Notes: generated by a model from the letters alone, not told the origin. Shown: positions 46,336 to 55,819, counted from the stretch's first letter. The stretch: 64,000 nt of DNA from CF-39 sp035651155 (GCA_035651155.1 DASRGG010000030.1:1-64000); one strand, 5' to 3'. Translations and numbers: made by a program.

Positions 46336-46941
46336 TCAGGAGATCGCCCGCCGGCCCTCCAGCGCCCGGCTGACCGTCACCTCGTCGGCATATTCGAGGT
46401 CGCCGCCCATCGGTAGGCCCCGCGCCAGGCGTGTCAGCCGGACCCCCGACCCGCCGAGCAGCTGCGCCACGTACATCGACGTGGCTTCCCCTTCCAAATT
46501 CGGGTTCGTCGCGAGGATGAGCTCCTCGATGCCGCCGCCGCGCACGCGCGCGACGAGCTGCGGGATCTTCAGGTCATCGGGTCGCACGCCGTTCACCGGC
46601 GAGATCGCGCCGTGCAGCACGTGGTAGCGACCGCGGAACTGGCCGGTGCGCTCGATCGCGAGGACGTCGAGGGGCTCCTCCACGACGCACACGACCGCCG
46701 CGTCGCGCTCGTCGCTCGAGCAGATCGCGCACGGATCGGTCTCGGCGATGTTGAAGCAGACACCGCAGTAGCGAAGGTCCGTCTTGACCGATCGGATCGC
46801 GGCGGCGAGCGCCTCCGCGTCGGACGCCGGCGTGCGCAGGATGTGATAGGCGAGCCGCTGCGCGGTCTTCGGTCCGACGCCGGGGAGCTTCGAGAGCTCG
46901 TCGATGAGGCGCGCGAGCGGTCGCGCGAGGGCGCTCGGCAC
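46336..46941 (-). CDS. recR: Recombination protein RecR
   Basis: 201 aa. Helix-hairpin-helix (LSKLPGVGPKTAQRLAYHIL), Cys4 zinc finger (C-x2-C...C-x2-C, YCGVCFNIAETDPCAIC) and Toprim domain (VCVVEEPLDVLAIERTG, YHVLHGAISPVNGV) give a full-length RecR. It acts with RecO and RecF to load RecA at single-strand gaps. GTG 46941 starts six bases after the ybaB stop, within the dnaX-ybaB-recR operon found widely in bacteria. Downstream lies the rRNA promoter on the same strand. Confidence 0.96.
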   Translation of the reverse strand: MPSALARPLARLIDELSKLPGVGPKTAQRLAYHILRTPASDAEALAAAIRSVKTDLRYCGVCFNIAETDPCAICSSDERDAAVVCVVEEPLDVLAIERTGQFRGRYHVLHGAISPVNGVRPDDLKIPQLVARVRGGGIEELILATNPNLEGEATSMYVAQLLGGSGVRLTRLARGLPMGGDLEYADEVTVSRALEGRRAIS

Positions 46942-46947
46942 TACCGC

Positions 46948-47256
46948 CTACATGCCCGGGAGCTTGAGCCCGCCCGTGACCGCCCCGAGGCGCTGCGCGG
47001 CGAGCTCGCGTGACTTCGCGAGCGCGTCGGAGCACGCCGCGCGCACGAGATCCTGGAGCGTGTCGACGTCATCGGGATCGACGGCGTCCTTCTGGATGCG
47101 GACGTCGCGGATCTCCTGCGTACCCGTGAGCACGATGACGACCGCGCCGCCGCCGGCGCTGCCCTCCACCGTCGCCTCGGCGAGCTCGGCCTGCGCCTTG
47201 GCCATGTCGGCCTGCATCCGCTGCGCCAGCTTCGCGAGGTCGCCCATGTTCTTCAT
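46948..47256 (-). CDS. ybaB: YbaB/EbfC nucleoid-associated protein
   Basis: 102 aa: LAKLAQRMQADMAKAQAEL helix, VEGSAGGGAVVIVLTGTQEI strand pair and a C-terminal AALAKSRELAAQRLGAVTGG-like helix, ending GLKLPGM, are all typical. It binds DNA as a dimer. Its stop is six bases from recR, and its ATG follows the dnaX stop directly. Confidence 0.92.
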   Translation of the reverse strand: MKNMGDLAKLAQRMQADMAKAQAELAEATVEGSAGGGAVVIVLTGTQEIRDVRIQKDAVDPDDVDTLQDLVRAACSDALAKSRELAAQRLGAVTGGLKLPGM

Positions 47257-48876
47257 CTATTCGATCTCCATGATGCGGTCTGGGCGCCGGAAGATCTCCA
47301 TCGCCGCGCGGTGCATCGGATCGTCCGCGTCGGCGCCCGCGGGCGCCGGCTGCACGACGCAGCGCACGCGCACGGTCACCGCGAGGCGCTCCGAGAGCCC
47401 CTGCTCGAGCTCGGCGCGAAGCCGATCCTGCCAGAAGGCGCGCGCGAAATCCGTCGCGAAGCCGATGACCACCGTCGAGCCGTCGACGCTGAGCGGCTCG
47501 GCGTCGTTGAGATGCGCAGCCTTGCCGAGGCTCTGCGCCTTCGCCTGCGCGACGAGCTCGGCCCACGCCTTCTGCACGTCGGCGATCGTCAGGGCCGCGG
47601 TCTGCGCGCGCCGCGCCGCGAGGTCGATCACCTCGTTGGGCTTCTTCGGCGTCGTCGCCGCCGGGGCCGGTCGCGCGTCGGCGCGCGGCGCGCCGCGCAT
47701 CGGCGTCGGCGCCGCGGGCGCGGCGCGACGGGATGGCGGGGCCGCGGAGGCGGGACCGGGCTGCGTGGGCGCCGTCGTCGGCACGGGCGCGCCGGCGGAG
47801 GTCACGAGGTCCAGGATCGCGAGCTCGAGCGGTAGCGGCGTGCCCTCGCTCGTGCGCAGCTGCTGCTCGGCTTCGATGAGCCGCTTCGCGATGCGCGCGA
47901 GACGCTCGAGGGTGAATCGAGGCGCCTGCTCCTTGAGCTTCGCGGCCACACCTTCGCTCGCGGTCTCGGGGATCGTGTTCGTCGAGAGGGCGAGGACGAG
48001 CGCGCGCATGTGATCGAGCGAGCGCCGCACGAAGAGCCGCAGATCGCGTCCGTCGTCGACGAGCTTGCCGACGAGACGCACGCCCGCGGCGCCGTCGTTC
48101 GCGGCGAGCGCGTCGAACAGCGCACCGGTCTCCTCCCATTCGGAGATGCCGAGCAGCTCGTCGACGTCCTTGATGCCGACCGTGCCGTCGGAGAACGCGG
48201 CGACCATGTCGAGGATGCTCTCGGCGTCGCGCAGCGAGCCCTGGGCGTGGCGCGCGATCGCGTCGAGCGCGGCGGGCTCGGCCTTGAGCTTCTCCTGCTC
48301 GCAGATGGCGGCGAGCTGCTGGACCACTCCTTTGTACGGGATGCGGCGCAGGTCGAAGCGCTGGGTGCGGGACACGATCGTCCCGGGGATCTTGCCGGCC
48401 TCGGTGGTGGCCAGCACGAAGATCGCGTGCGGCGGCGGCTCCTCGAGCGTCTTGAGCAGCGCGTTGAAGGCCTCGCTCGTGAGCTGGTGCGCCTCGTCGA
48501 TGACGTACACCTTGAATTGTCCCTGGGAAGGCGCGAAGCGGACCTTTTCGCGCAGATCGCGCATCTCGTCGATGCCGCGGTTGGACGCCGCGTCGATCTC
48601 GATGAGGTCGAGGAAGCGCCCCTCGCGGACCGCGACGCAGCTCTCGCACCGGTCGCAGGGCTCGCCGTCCTTCGCCTTCGTGCAGTTGACGGCCTTCGCG
48701 ATCAATCGAGCGATGGTCGTCTTGCCGATGCCGCGCGATCCGGCGAGGAGGTACGCGTGCGCGACCTGGCCAGAGCCGATGGCGTTGCGCAGGGTGCGCG
48801 TGACGTGCTCCTGTCCGACGATCGCCGAAAAGGTCTGCGGGCGGTATCGGCGATAGAGGGCGGAGCGCTCCGGCAC
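47257..48876 (-). CDS. dnaX: DNA polymerase III subunit gamma/tau
   Basis: 539 aa clamp-loader subunit: ALYRRYRPQTFSAIVGQEHV, Walker A AGSRGIGKTT (a variant of GxRGxGKT), zinc module C-x8-C-x2-C-x2-C around CTKAKDGEPCDRCESC, Walker B VYVIDEAHQL and sensor FVLATTEAGKIP. After the collar domain comes an Ala/Pro linker and a tau-like C-terminal domain (about 430-539). I saw no AAAAAAG slippery site for a programmed frameshift. GTG 48876 is the last start before the conserved N-terminus. Confidence 0.94.
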   Translation of the reverse strand: MPERSALYRRYRPQTFSAIVGQEHVTRTLRNAIGSGQVAHAYLLAGSRGIGKTTIARLIAKAVNCTKAKDGEPCDRCESCVAVREGRFLDLIEIDAASNRGIDEMRDLREKVRFAPSQGQFKVYVIDEAHQLTSEAFNALLKTLEEPPPHAIFVLATTEAGKIPGTIVSRTQRFDLRRIPYKGVVQQLAAICEQEKLKAEPAALDAIARHAQGSLRDAESILDMVAAFSDGTVGIKDVDELLGISEWEETGALFDALAANDGAAGVRLVGKLVDDGRDLRLFVRRSLDHMRALVLALSTNTIPETASEGVAAKLKEQAPRFTLERLARIAKRLIEAEQQLRTSEGTPLPLELAILDLVTSAGAPVPTTAPTQPGPASAAPPSRRAAPAAPTPMRGAPRADARPAPAATTPKKPNEVIDLAARRAQTAALTIADVQKAWAELVAQAKAQSLGKAAHLNDAEPLSVDGSTVVIGFATDFARAFWQDRLRAELEQGLSERLAVTVRVRCVVQPAPAGADADDPMHRAAMEIFRRPDRIMEIE

Positions 48877-49137
48877 CTCGTCAGGATACGTGCGGAACGG
48901 AGCGCCCCGCCATGCGCGGTGTATCGGACCAACGCGACGCACCGCGTCGGCCCTTCGGCGCCGCGCGACCGTGGATCTGCGCCCGCGTCTCGTGCTCCTC
49001 GACGCCGACGACCTCCTGGCGCGGCGCGGTCCCGATCGACGTACGCGAAGACGGACGTGGGCATGCTTTGCAAAGCGCAGGGTGCCGTGCACCCTCCGTC
49101 GATCGCGGCATCTCGGGCACGCGTGACGCGCGCGGCT

Positions 49138-49240
49138 CGGATCAGGCGCGCCTGCGGCACACGACGGCTGCCGCTTACCGCTGCTTCCTTCCGGATCTGA
49201 CGGGGTTCACGGGCCGGCGTTGCACAGGACCCGATCGTCA
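49138..49240 (-). ncRNA. ffs: Signal recognition particle RNA, small bacterial (4.5S) type
   Basis: The reverse strand contains the invariant SRP domain IV: GTCAGATCCGGAAGGAAGCA followed by GCGGTAAGCGG, with the 5' arm TGCAACGCCGGCCCGTGAACC. Flanking CCTG/CAGG and GATC/GATC pairings suggest a hairpin of about 100 nt without an Alu domain. SRP RNA upstream of dnaX is a common arrangement. Ends are approximate. The rest of the 48877-49385 gap shows no gene. Confidence 0.85.
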
Positions 49241-49385
49241 ACGCCACGCCACGCACGCTGCGACCGCGACGCCGGACCTCGGGAGGGGATTCAGCCCCGC
49301 TGGAGCGGATTGCGGGTACAGGGCACCGCTAGCTCCCCGCCTAGCACGGCTCTTTGATGGTAGCGGTCAGTCGCGCTCGATGATC

Positions 49386-49472
49386 TGGCGGAGAGGGCGG
49401 GATTCGAACCCGCGAGCCTTTCGGCTACCCGCTTTCCAAGCGGGCGCACTAGACCAACTATGCGACCTCTCC
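49386..49472 (-). tRNA. tRNA-Ser (anticodon GGA)
   Basis: An 87-nt class II tRNA including an encoded CCA: acceptor GGAGAGG/CCTCTCC, anticodon stem CCCGC/GCGGG with loop TTGGAAA (GGA), long variable arm TAGCCGAAAGGCT. It is the only tRNA in this window with a templated CCA. Confidence 0.96.
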
Positions 49473-49512
49473 CGGCGAAGCCGGGAATCCTACGCGCGTT
49501 GGGTCCCGGCCG

Positions 49513-49595
49513 CGGAGAGGGCGGGATTCGAACCCGCGAGGCTTTCGCCTACCGCTTTTCGAGAGCGGCACCATCAACCACTCGGACACCTCTCC
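49513..49595 (-). tRNA. tRNA-Ser (anticodon CGA)
   Basis: A class II tRNA, 83 nt, 40 bp from the other tRNA-Ser: acceptor GGAGAGG/CCTCTCC, anticodon stem CCGCT/AGCGG with loop CTCGAAA (CGA), variable arm TAGGCGAAAGCCT. CCA is not encoded. Confidence 0.95.
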
Positions 49596-49641
49596 AGGAG
49601 GAAGTTTACCGGCAAGGCGGTTGTCTAGACTCGGACACCCA

Positions 49642-50904
49642 GTGGCGCTTCGCCGGCTCCATTACGCATGGGTCGTGATCGCGGTCACGTTCCTCGCGCT
49701 GCTCGCCGCGGCCTCCGTCCGCGCCGCGCCGGGCGTCATCATCATCCCGCTCGAAAAGGAGTTCGGCTGGGACCGCGCCTCGATCTCGCTCGCGGTCTCG
49801 ATCAGCCTCATCACCTTCGGACTCGGCGGGCCCGTCGGAGGCACGCTCGTCGAGCGCTTCGGCCCGCGGCGCGCGCTCCTCGCGGGCCTCGCCTCGATCG
49901 CCCTCGGTCTCTTCTTGCTCGTTTCGCTCGTCGCCCTCTGGCAGCTCTACCTGGTGTGGGGCCTCCTCGTCGGCGTCGGCACGGGCATCGCGAGCCAGGT
50001 GACCGGCGCGACGGTCGCGCACCGCTGGTTCCGCACGCATCGGGGTCTCGTCATCGGCCTCTTCGGCGCGGCGACGTCGGCGGGTCAGCTCATCTTCGTA
50101 CCCTCGATGATGGCGCTCACCGAGCGCGATGGCTGGCGGTCGGGCATCTTCCTTCTGCTCGGCGCGGCGATCCTCGTGAGCGTCCCGGTGCTCGTCCTCA
50201 TGCGCGACCGTCCCACGGATATCGGCGCGCGCCCGTTCGGCGAGGGCGAGGTGCTCTCGGCGTCCGAGAAGGCCGCCGACGTGCGCACCACGCCGCTCTC
50301 CGTCGCGGTCCGCGATCGGGATTTCTGGCTGCTCGCGGGGAGCTTTTTCATCTGCGGCTACACCTCGAACGGACTCGTGGGCACGCACCTCATCCCCCAC
50401 GCACTCGAGCACGGCTTCACGGCGGTGACGTCGGCGGCCGCGGTCGGCGTCATGGGATCGATGAACATCGTCGGCACGCTCGCCTCAGGCTGGCTCAGCG
50501 ACCGCTACGACAATCGCAAGCTGCTCGCGGCGTACTACGGCTTCCGCGCGATGTCCCTCTTCGCGCTGCCTTTCATCTTCGAAGCCCAGTGGCTGTACGT
50601 CTTCGCGATCGCGTACGGCCTCGACTGGATCGCGACCGTGCCGCCGACCGCGAACCTCGTCGCGTCGATCTTCGGCCGTGCGTCGCTCGGCGTGATCTAC
50701 GGCTGGGTCTTCTTCGCGCACATGTGCGGCGCCGCGCTCGCCGCGTACGCCGGCGGGTACTTCCACACCGTGCTCGGCGACTACCACCTCATGTTCATCT
50801 CGGCCGCCTTCATGGGCTTCATCGCCGTGTCCCTCGCCCTGCGCATCAGTCCGACGTCGCGCGCGCGACCTCAGCTGAGCGAAGCGGTGGCGGCGGCGGG
50901 CTGA
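49642..50904 (+). CDS. Major facilitator superfamily transporter
   Basis: 420 aa with 12 predicted membrane helices. The MFS loop motif appears as GGTLVERFGPRRAL (loop 2-3) and again as GWLSDRYDNRKLL (loop 8-9). PGVIIIPLEKEFGWDRASIS near the N-terminus is typical of the oxalate/monocarboxylate-type (OFA/MCT) branch. The substrate is probably an organic anion; this is inference. The start is GTG 49642 or TTG 49621; the latter adds seven residues. It converges on the aldolase gene. Confidence 0.82.
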   Translation: MALRRLHYAWVVIAVTFLALLAAASVRAAPGVIIIPLEKEFGWDRASISLAVSISLITFGLGGPVGGTLVERFGPRRALLAGLASIALGLFLLVSLVALWQLYLVWGLLVGVGTGIASQVTGATVAHRWFRTHRGLVIGLFGAATSAGQLIFVPSMMALTERDGWRSGIFLLLGAAILVSVPVLVLMRDRPTDIGARPFGEGEVLSASEKAADVRTTPLSVAVRDRDFWLLAGSFFICGYTSNGLVGTHLIPHALEHGFTAVTSAAAVGVMGSMNIVGTLASGWLSDRYDNRKLLAAYYGFRAMSLFALPFIFEAQWLYVFAIAYGLDWIATVPPTANLVASIFGRASLGVIYGWVFFAHMCGAALAAYAGGYFHTVLGDYHLMFISAAFMGFIAVSLALRISPTSRARPQLSEAVAAAG

Positions 50905-50919
50905 CGCGGCGCGAGGGCG

Positions 50920-51951
50920 CTAGGAGGCGGCGACGGCCTCGCGCTCCATGTCGGGCGAGTACTTCCCCATCCGCGCCGCGGCCGTGACCTTCGCGCGGTG
51001 CAGGAACGCCTTCTGGGCGGCGGCGACGTTGCTCGCCTTTCCCGACCAGGCCTTCTGCGGCGCCGCCTGCAGGCCGCGCCCGTACGAGTAGCTGAGCTGC
51101 CACGGGACGCCGATCTCCGCCGCGTGACGGTTGATCGCGTCGAGGTTGACGGTCGCCTCGTCGTCCGACTGCCCGCCGGAGAGGAAGACCACACCCGGCA
51201 CCGACGCGGGCACCGTGTCCTGGAAGCAGCGCAGGGTGTAGCGCGCGACCTGCTCGGCGGGCGCGCGCTGCTTCGCGTCCTTGCCGGAGAGGACCATGTT
51301 CGGCTTCAGCAGCATGCCGGAGTACTCCACGCCCTGCCTCGCGAGCTCGTCGAAGACCTCGAGCTGCGTGCGGCGGGTGACCTCGAAGCAGCGATCGATC
51401 GTGTGATCGCCGTCCATGAGCACCTCGGGCTCGACGATCGGGACGAGGCCCGCCTCCTGGCTCAGCGCCGCGTAGCGCGCGAGCGCGTGCGCGTTGACCC
51501 GGATGCAGTTGTCGGTCGGGATGCCGTCGCCGATCGTGATGACCGCGCGCCACTTGCTGAACGTGGCACCCATGCCGCGATACTCGACGAGCCGCTCGCG
51601 CAGTCCGTCGAGGCCCTCGGTCACGGTCTCGCGGGGCGAGCCGGCCAGCGGCTTGGCCCCGATGTCGACCTTGATGCCCGGCATCACGCCTTGGTCCTTC
51701 AGGATCGTCACCAGCGGCGTGCCGTCCGCGGCCTTCTGGCGGATCGTCTCGTCGTAGAGGATCACGCCGCTGATGTACTGGGCCGCTCCGGGCGTCCGGA
51801 ACAGCAGCTCGCGATACGCGCGGCGATTTTCCTCGGTGTTCTCCACGCCGATCGACTCGAAGCGCCGCTTGATGGTGCCGGTGCTCTCGTCGGCGGCGAG
51901 GATGCCCTTGCCCGGGGCCACGAGCGCGCGCGCGACATCCGACAGAGTCAC
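50920..51951 (-). CDS. Class I fructose-bisphosphate aldolase
   Basis: 343 aa of the animal/plant-type class I family: APGKGILAADESTGTIKRRF, RELLFRTPGAAQYISGVILYD region, VPIVEPEVLMDGDH, and the Schiff-base Lys in MLLKPNMVLSGKD. VVFLSGGQSDDEATVNLDAI and WQLSYSYGRGLQ close the active site. It cleaves fructose 1,6-bisphosphate in glycolysis. The C-terminal Tyr seen in animal enzymes is absent (ends MEREAVAAS). Start at GTG 51951 has only a weak upstream box. Confidence 0.92.
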   Translation of the reverse strand: MTLSDVARALVAPGKGILAADESTGTIKRRFESIGVENTEENRRAYRELLFRTPGAAQYISGVILYDETIRQKAADGTPLVTILKDQGVMPGIKVDIGAKPLAGSPRETVTEGLDGLRERLVEYRGMGATFSKWRAVITIGDGIPTDNCIRVNAHALARYAALSQEAGLVPIVEPEVLMDGDHTIDRCFEVTRRTQLEVFDELARQGVEYSGMLLKPNMVLSGKDAKQRAPAEQVARYTLRCFQDTVPASVPGVVFLSGGQSDDEATVNLDAINRHAAEIGVPWQLSYSYGRGLQAAPQKAWSGKASNVAAAQKAFLHRAKVTAAARMGKYSPDMEREAVAAS

Positions 51952-52052
51952 GGAAACAGGATACCCAAATTCCGCGCTCGGACATCGAAGTGACACGGCG
52001 ATCGCGATCCTCTGGCGGCCGCGGACCCGCGACGTGACGCTGGCCGAGGGTT

Positions 52053-52556
52053 CTACTCGGCGAGGCTGTCGCGGTGCGCCGCGAAGAACTCGGTCAGCAC
52101 CCGCTCGCAGTCGGCCCGCGCGACCCCCATGCGCCACTTCGGATGATGGTTGAGCCTGCGCTCCTCGAAGATCTGCGCCATCGACACGACCGCCCCGGAC
52201 TTCGGGTCCGGCGCGCCGAAGACGACGAGCGGCACGCGCGCGAGCACGATGGCGCCAGCGCACATGACGCAGGGCTCGAGGGTGACGTACAGCGCGCAGT
52301 CGGTGAGCCGCCAGCGTCCGAGCCGCTTCCCCGCCTCGCGCAGCGCGAGCACCTCGGCGTGAGCGGTCGGGTCGCCGGCGGCTTCGCGCTGGTTGCGCGC
52401 GCGCGCGAGGACCACGCCGTCGCGCACGACGGCCGCGCCGATCGGCACGTCGTCGTGTCCGGCGGCGGCGCGCGCTTCCTCGAGCGCGACCGCCATGTGA
52501 GCGGCGTCGTCCGCGGGACGCGGCAACGTCGTGGGCGGCAGGACGTTCTCGGCCAC
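52053..52556 (-). CDS. tadA: tRNA-specific adenosine deaminase
   Basis: 167 aa cytidine-deaminase fold: HAEVLALREAG with the zinc His and catalytic Glu, PCVMCAGAIVLARV with the zinc Cys pair, and the N-terminal MAVALEEARAAAG...VPIGAAVVRDG. TadA makes inosine at position 34 of tRNA-Arg(ACG). The start is GTG 52556, 3 bp after the livF stop. Confidence 0.93.
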   Translation of the reverse strand: MAENVLPPTTLPRPADDAAHMAVALEEARAAAGHDDVPIGAAVVRDGVVLARARNQREAAGDPTAHAEVLALREAGKRLGRWRLTDCALYVTLEPCVMCAGAIVLARVPLVVFGAPDPKSGAVVSMAQIFEERRLNHHPKWRMGVARADCERVLTEFFAAHRDSLAE

Positions 52557-52558
52557 CG

Positions 52559-53257
52559 CTAGACGCCCAGGTAGCGCGCCTCGACCTCGCCCGACGATCC
52601 GAGCTCGTCGGGCGTGCCGCTGAACACGATCGTCCCCTTGTTCATCACGAACAGGCGCTGCGCGAGGCGCGTCGCGAGCGCGAGGTTCTGCTCGACGAGC
52701 AGGATCGCGAGGCCGCTCTCGCGGAGGCGCTCGAGCGCCTGCCCCACCTCGTCGACGAGCCTCGGCGCGAGACCCTCGGACGGCTCGTCGAGGAGCAGCA
52801 CGGTCGGGTTGCGCATGAGCGCGCGCCCGATCGCGACCATCTGCTGCTCGCCGCCCGACAATTGATCGCCGAAGTTCTGCAGCCTCCGCTCGAGCGATGG
52901 GAAGAGCCCGAGGACGCGCGCAAGGTCCCAGCCGCCGGACGCGGGCCGCGCGGCGAGTGTGAGGTTCTCGCGGACCGAGAGGTCGGCGAACACGCGGCGC
53001 CCCTGCGGCACGAGGCCGATGCCCGCCGCCGCGATCTCGTGCGGTGAGCGCCCGGTGATGTCGCGGCCGCGCACGCGCACCGTCCCGCCGCGTGGGCGCA
53101 GGAAGCCGACGATCGCCGAGATCGTCGTCGATTTGCCCGCCCCGTTCCGGCCGAGGAGCGATACCGATCCGCCGTCCGGGACATCGAGCGAGACGCCCTG
53201 CAGGACATGACTTTCGCCGTAGTACGCGTGGAGGTCGCGCACCTCGAGCGCGGTCAC
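52559..53257 (-). CDS. livF: Branched-chain amino acid-type ABC transporter ATPase
   Basis: 232 aa ABC ATPase: Walker A GRNGAGKSTT, signature LSGGEQQMVAIGRAL, Walker B LLLDEPSEGLAP, H-loop equivalent EQNLALA. VPQGRRVFADLSVRENL is the LivF-type Q-loop region. It powers a HAAT-family importer together with livG, M, H and K upstream; GTGA overlap couples it to livG. Confidence 0.93.
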   Translation of the reverse strand: MTALEVRDLHAYYGESHVLQGVSLDVPDGGSVSLLGRNGAGKSTTISAIVGFLRPRGGTVRVRGRDITGRSPHEIAAAGIGLVPQGRRVFADLSVRENLTLAARPASGGWDLARVLGLFPSLERRLQNFGDQLSGGEQQMVAIGRALMRNPTVLLLDEPSEGLAPRLVDEVGQALERLRESGLAILLVEQNLALATRLAQRLFVMNKGTIVFSGTPDELGSSGEVEARYLGV

Positions 53258-53985
53258 GCGACCACCTTGCCGAGATAGACCTCGTTCACCTGCGTATCGC
53301 CGCGCACCTCGTCCGGCGTGCCCTCGGCGATGACGCGCCCCTCGTGAAGGACCGTGATCTTCTCCGCGAGCCGGAAGACCACGTCCATGTCGTGCTCGAC
53401 GATGACGAGCGTGAGCGCGCGGTCGAGCGACCCGATGAGCTCGGCGATGCGAGTCGTCTCTCCGGGCGACATGCCCGCCGTCGGCTCGTCGAGGAGCAGC
53501 AGCCGCGGGCGCTGCGCGAGGGCCAGGGCGAGCTCGAGCTGGCGGCGCTCGCCGTGCGAGAGCGCGCGCGCCGGTGCGCTCCGCCGGCCGGCGAGCCCCA
53601 CGCGCTCGAGGAGCTCGTCGGCGCTCGCGCGCTCGCTCGATCGGGGCGCGGTGAACGGTCGGTACGGGCCGGCCGCGGCGCCGACGGCGAGCGCGACGTT
53701 CTCGCGAGCGGTGAGCGGCTCGAACAGCTCGTTGCGCTGATACATGCGCGCGAGCCCCCGTCGCGCGAGCTCGTGCGGCCTGCGGCCCGTGACGTCCTCG
53801 CCCGCGAGGCGCACCGCGCCGCCGGTCGGCTCGAGCTCGCCGGTGAGGATGTTGAAGAGCGTGGTCTTGCCGGCGCCGTTCGGACCGATGATCGCGCGGC
53901 GCTCGCCCTCGGCGACCGTGAGCGTGACGCCGGCGAGCGCGCGGATCCCGCCGAAGTCCCGCCGCAGGTCGCGCGTCTCGATCAT
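53254..53985 (-). CDS. livG: Branched-chain amino acid-type ABC transporter ATPase
   Basis: 243 aa: Walker A GPNGAGKTTL, ABC signature LSHGERRQLELALAL (a degenerate form with LSHGE), Walker B LLLDEPTAGMSP and VIVEHDMDVVF with the H-loop His. MYQRNELFEPLTARENV is LivG-like. ATG 53985 has GAGGCG before it, and overlaps the livM stop. Confidence 0.93.
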   Translation of the reverse strand: MIETRDLRRDFGGIRALAGVTLTVAEGERRAIIGPNGAGKTTLFNILTGELEPTGGAVRLAGEDVTGRRPHELARRGLARMYQRNELFEPLTARENVALAVGAAAGPYRPFTAPRSSERASADELLERVGLAGRRSAPARALSHGERRQLELALALAQRPRLLLLDEPTAGMSPGETTRIAELIGSLDRALTLVIVEHDMDVVFRLAEKITVLHEGRVIAEGTPDEVRGDTQVNEVYLGKVVA

Positions 53986-54938
53986 CGCCTCGCCCGGGCG
54001 TACACGGTCCGCACCAGTCCGACGACGCCCTGCCGCGCCGCGAGGACGAACACGATGAAGACGACCCCGAGCACGGTCTCCGCGAACGGGATGGACGACG
54101 GCAGCACGCGCTCGATGTACAGGACCATCGCCGCGCCGATCACCGGTCCGGCGAGCGTCCCGGTGCCGCCGATGAGCACCGACACGAACGCCTCGATGGA
54201 GCGGCCGACGCCGACGTCGTTCGTGGAGACGAAGCGCAGCGCGTACGCCGAGAGCGCGCCGCCCACGCCGGCGATCGCTCCGGCGAGCACGAACGCCGAG
54301 AGCTTGAGGCGCGTGGTGTCGTACCCGAGGGCGCGCATGCGGCGCTCGTTCTCGCGCAGCCCCACGAGGGCGCGCCCATACGTGGAGCCACGGACGCGCC
54401 AGAGCAGCGCGAGGACGAGGAGGAAGACGCAGGCGACGAGCTGGAAGAGCGGCTCCGGGCCGTTGAAGTCGAGACCGAGGAACGTGGGGCGCCGCACCCC
54501 GGAGAATCCGTTCGATCCACCGGTGAGATCGGTGGCCTGGAACGCGACCGCGAAGACCATCTGCGCGAACGCGAGCGTCAGCATGAGGAAGAAGATGCCG
54601 GCCGCGCGAACCGCGAAGAGGCCGACGACGAGGGCCAGCAGGGCGGAGACCGCGACGGCCGCCGCCAGGCCGAGGGCGAGATCGGCGTTCTGCAGCCGCT
54701 GTCCGACGACGGCGGCGGCGTACGCGCCACCTCCGAAGAACGCCGCGTGACCGAGGGAGGGCAGGCCGGCGGAGCCGACCAGCAGATCGAGCGAGAGCGC
54801 GAAGATGGCGAGGATGAGCATGTCGCGCAGGATCGTCGTGGCGTACCGGGACGACTCCCAGTCGGCGCTCCACATCGGGAACGTGACGAGCGCGGCCGCC
54901 GGCACGACCGCGACGAGGAGGGCGAGGGCGCTCCTCAT
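53982..54938 (-). CDS. livM: Branched-chain amino acid-type ABC transporter permease
   Basis: 318 aa membrane permease with about 8-10 helices. Characteristic LivM motifs: LILAIFALSLDLLVGSAGL, LPSLGHAAFFGGGAYAAA, FSGVRRP and the cytoplasmic EAA-like loop RALVGLRENERRMRALGYD. It partners LivH. It overlaps both neighbours by four bases. Confidence 0.93.
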   Translation of the reverse strand: MRSALALLVAVVPAAALVTFPMWSADWESSRYATTILRDMLILAIFALSLDLLVGSAGLPSLGHAAFFGGGAYAAAVVGQRLQNADLALGLAAAVAVSALLALVVGLFAVRAAGIFFLMLTLAFAQMVFAVAFQATDLTGGSNGFSGVRRPTFLGLDFNGPEPLFQLVACVFLLVLALLWRVRGSTYGRALVGLRENERRMRALGYDTTRLKLSAFVLAGAIAGVGGALSAYALRFVSTNDVGVGRSIEAFVSVLIGGTGTLAGPVIGAAMVLYIERVLPSSIPFAETVLGVVFIVFVLAARQGVVGLVRTVYARARR

Positions 54939-55807
54939 CGCGCGATGCGCACGCGACCGAGGAGCCCGGTGGGCCGCAGCAACAGGATGAAGGCCATGAT
55001 CGCGAAGATGAGCGCGAGCGCGAACTGCGGGAACAGCACCTTCCCGAAGGTATCCGCCGGTCCGACGAGGCCCGCGCCGGCGAGCGCGCCGGAGAGCGTG
55101 CCGAGGCCGCCCACGACGACGACGATGAGGGAGTAGATGAGCGCGTCCACGTCCATGCCGGGAAAGATCCCGAAGACCGGCGCGGCGATGACGCCGGCGA
55201 GGCCCGCGAGCGCCGCGCCGACCGCGAAGGTGATCGCGAAGAGCCGGTCGATGTCGACGCCGAGCGCGTCGAGCATCTGGGCATCGTCGACGCCCGCGCG
55301 TATGAGCGCGCCGATCTGCGTCCGCCGGTGGAGCACCGCGAGCGCGACCGCGAGCGCGGTCCCGAACGCTACGACGAAGAGGCGATACACCGGGTAGTCG
55401 CTGCCAAGGATCGGCACCGAGCGATCGAGTCCCGGCGGCAAGGGGATGGCGTGGATCTCTCGACCGAAGGTGAGGCCGATGACGTCGGTGATGACGAGCG
55501 ACACGCCGATGGTCAGCAGCACCTGATCGAGGTGCCGGCCGCGGAGGCGCCGCAGGAGCAGGGGCTCGATGACGAGACCGAGCAGGCCGACGACGAGAGG
55601 CGCCAGGACCAGCGCAGGCCAGAACTGCCCGGTGCGCTGCACGAGCGTGAGCGTCACGTAGGCGCCGAGCATATAGAAGGCGCCGTGCGCGAGGTTGACC
55701 ACGTCCATCATCCCGAAGATGAGCGACAGGCCGGCGGCGAGGATGAAAAGCAAGGCGCCGAACGAGATGCCGTTCAGCGCCTGCTGTACCGCGACGTCAG
55801 GGCTCAT
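54935..55807 (-). CDS. livH: Branched-chain amino acid-type ABC transporter permease
   Basis: 290 aa: LNGISFGALLFILAAGLSLI, FGMMDVVNLAHGAFYMLGAY, the coupling-loop segment IGALIRAGVDDAQMLDALGV and ...LIVVVVGGLGTLSGALAGA are typical LivH segments. With livM it forms the transmembrane channel. It begins 12 bases after livK. Confidence 0.93.
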   Translation of the reverse strand: MSPDVAVQQALNGISFGALLFILAAGLSLIFGMMDVVNLAHGAFYMLGAYVTLTLVQRTGQFWPALVLAPLVVGLLGLVIEPLLLRRLRGRHLDQVLLTIGVSLVITDVIGLTFGREIHAIPLPPGLDRSVPILGSDYPVYRLFVVAFGTALAVALAVLHRRTQIGALIRAGVDDAQMLDALGVDIDRLFAITFAVGAALAGLAGVIAAPVFGIFPGMDVDALIYSLIVVVVGGLGTLSGALAGAGLVGPADTFGKVLFPQFALALIFAIMAFILLLRPTGLLGRVRIAR

Positions 55808-55819
55808 GTGCCCAGAAGA

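Noticed and set aside
47257..48876. Programmed frameshift in dnaX making gamma
   Set aside because: I found no A-AAA-AAG-type slippery heptamer; the only run near the linker is CCGAAGAAGCCC.
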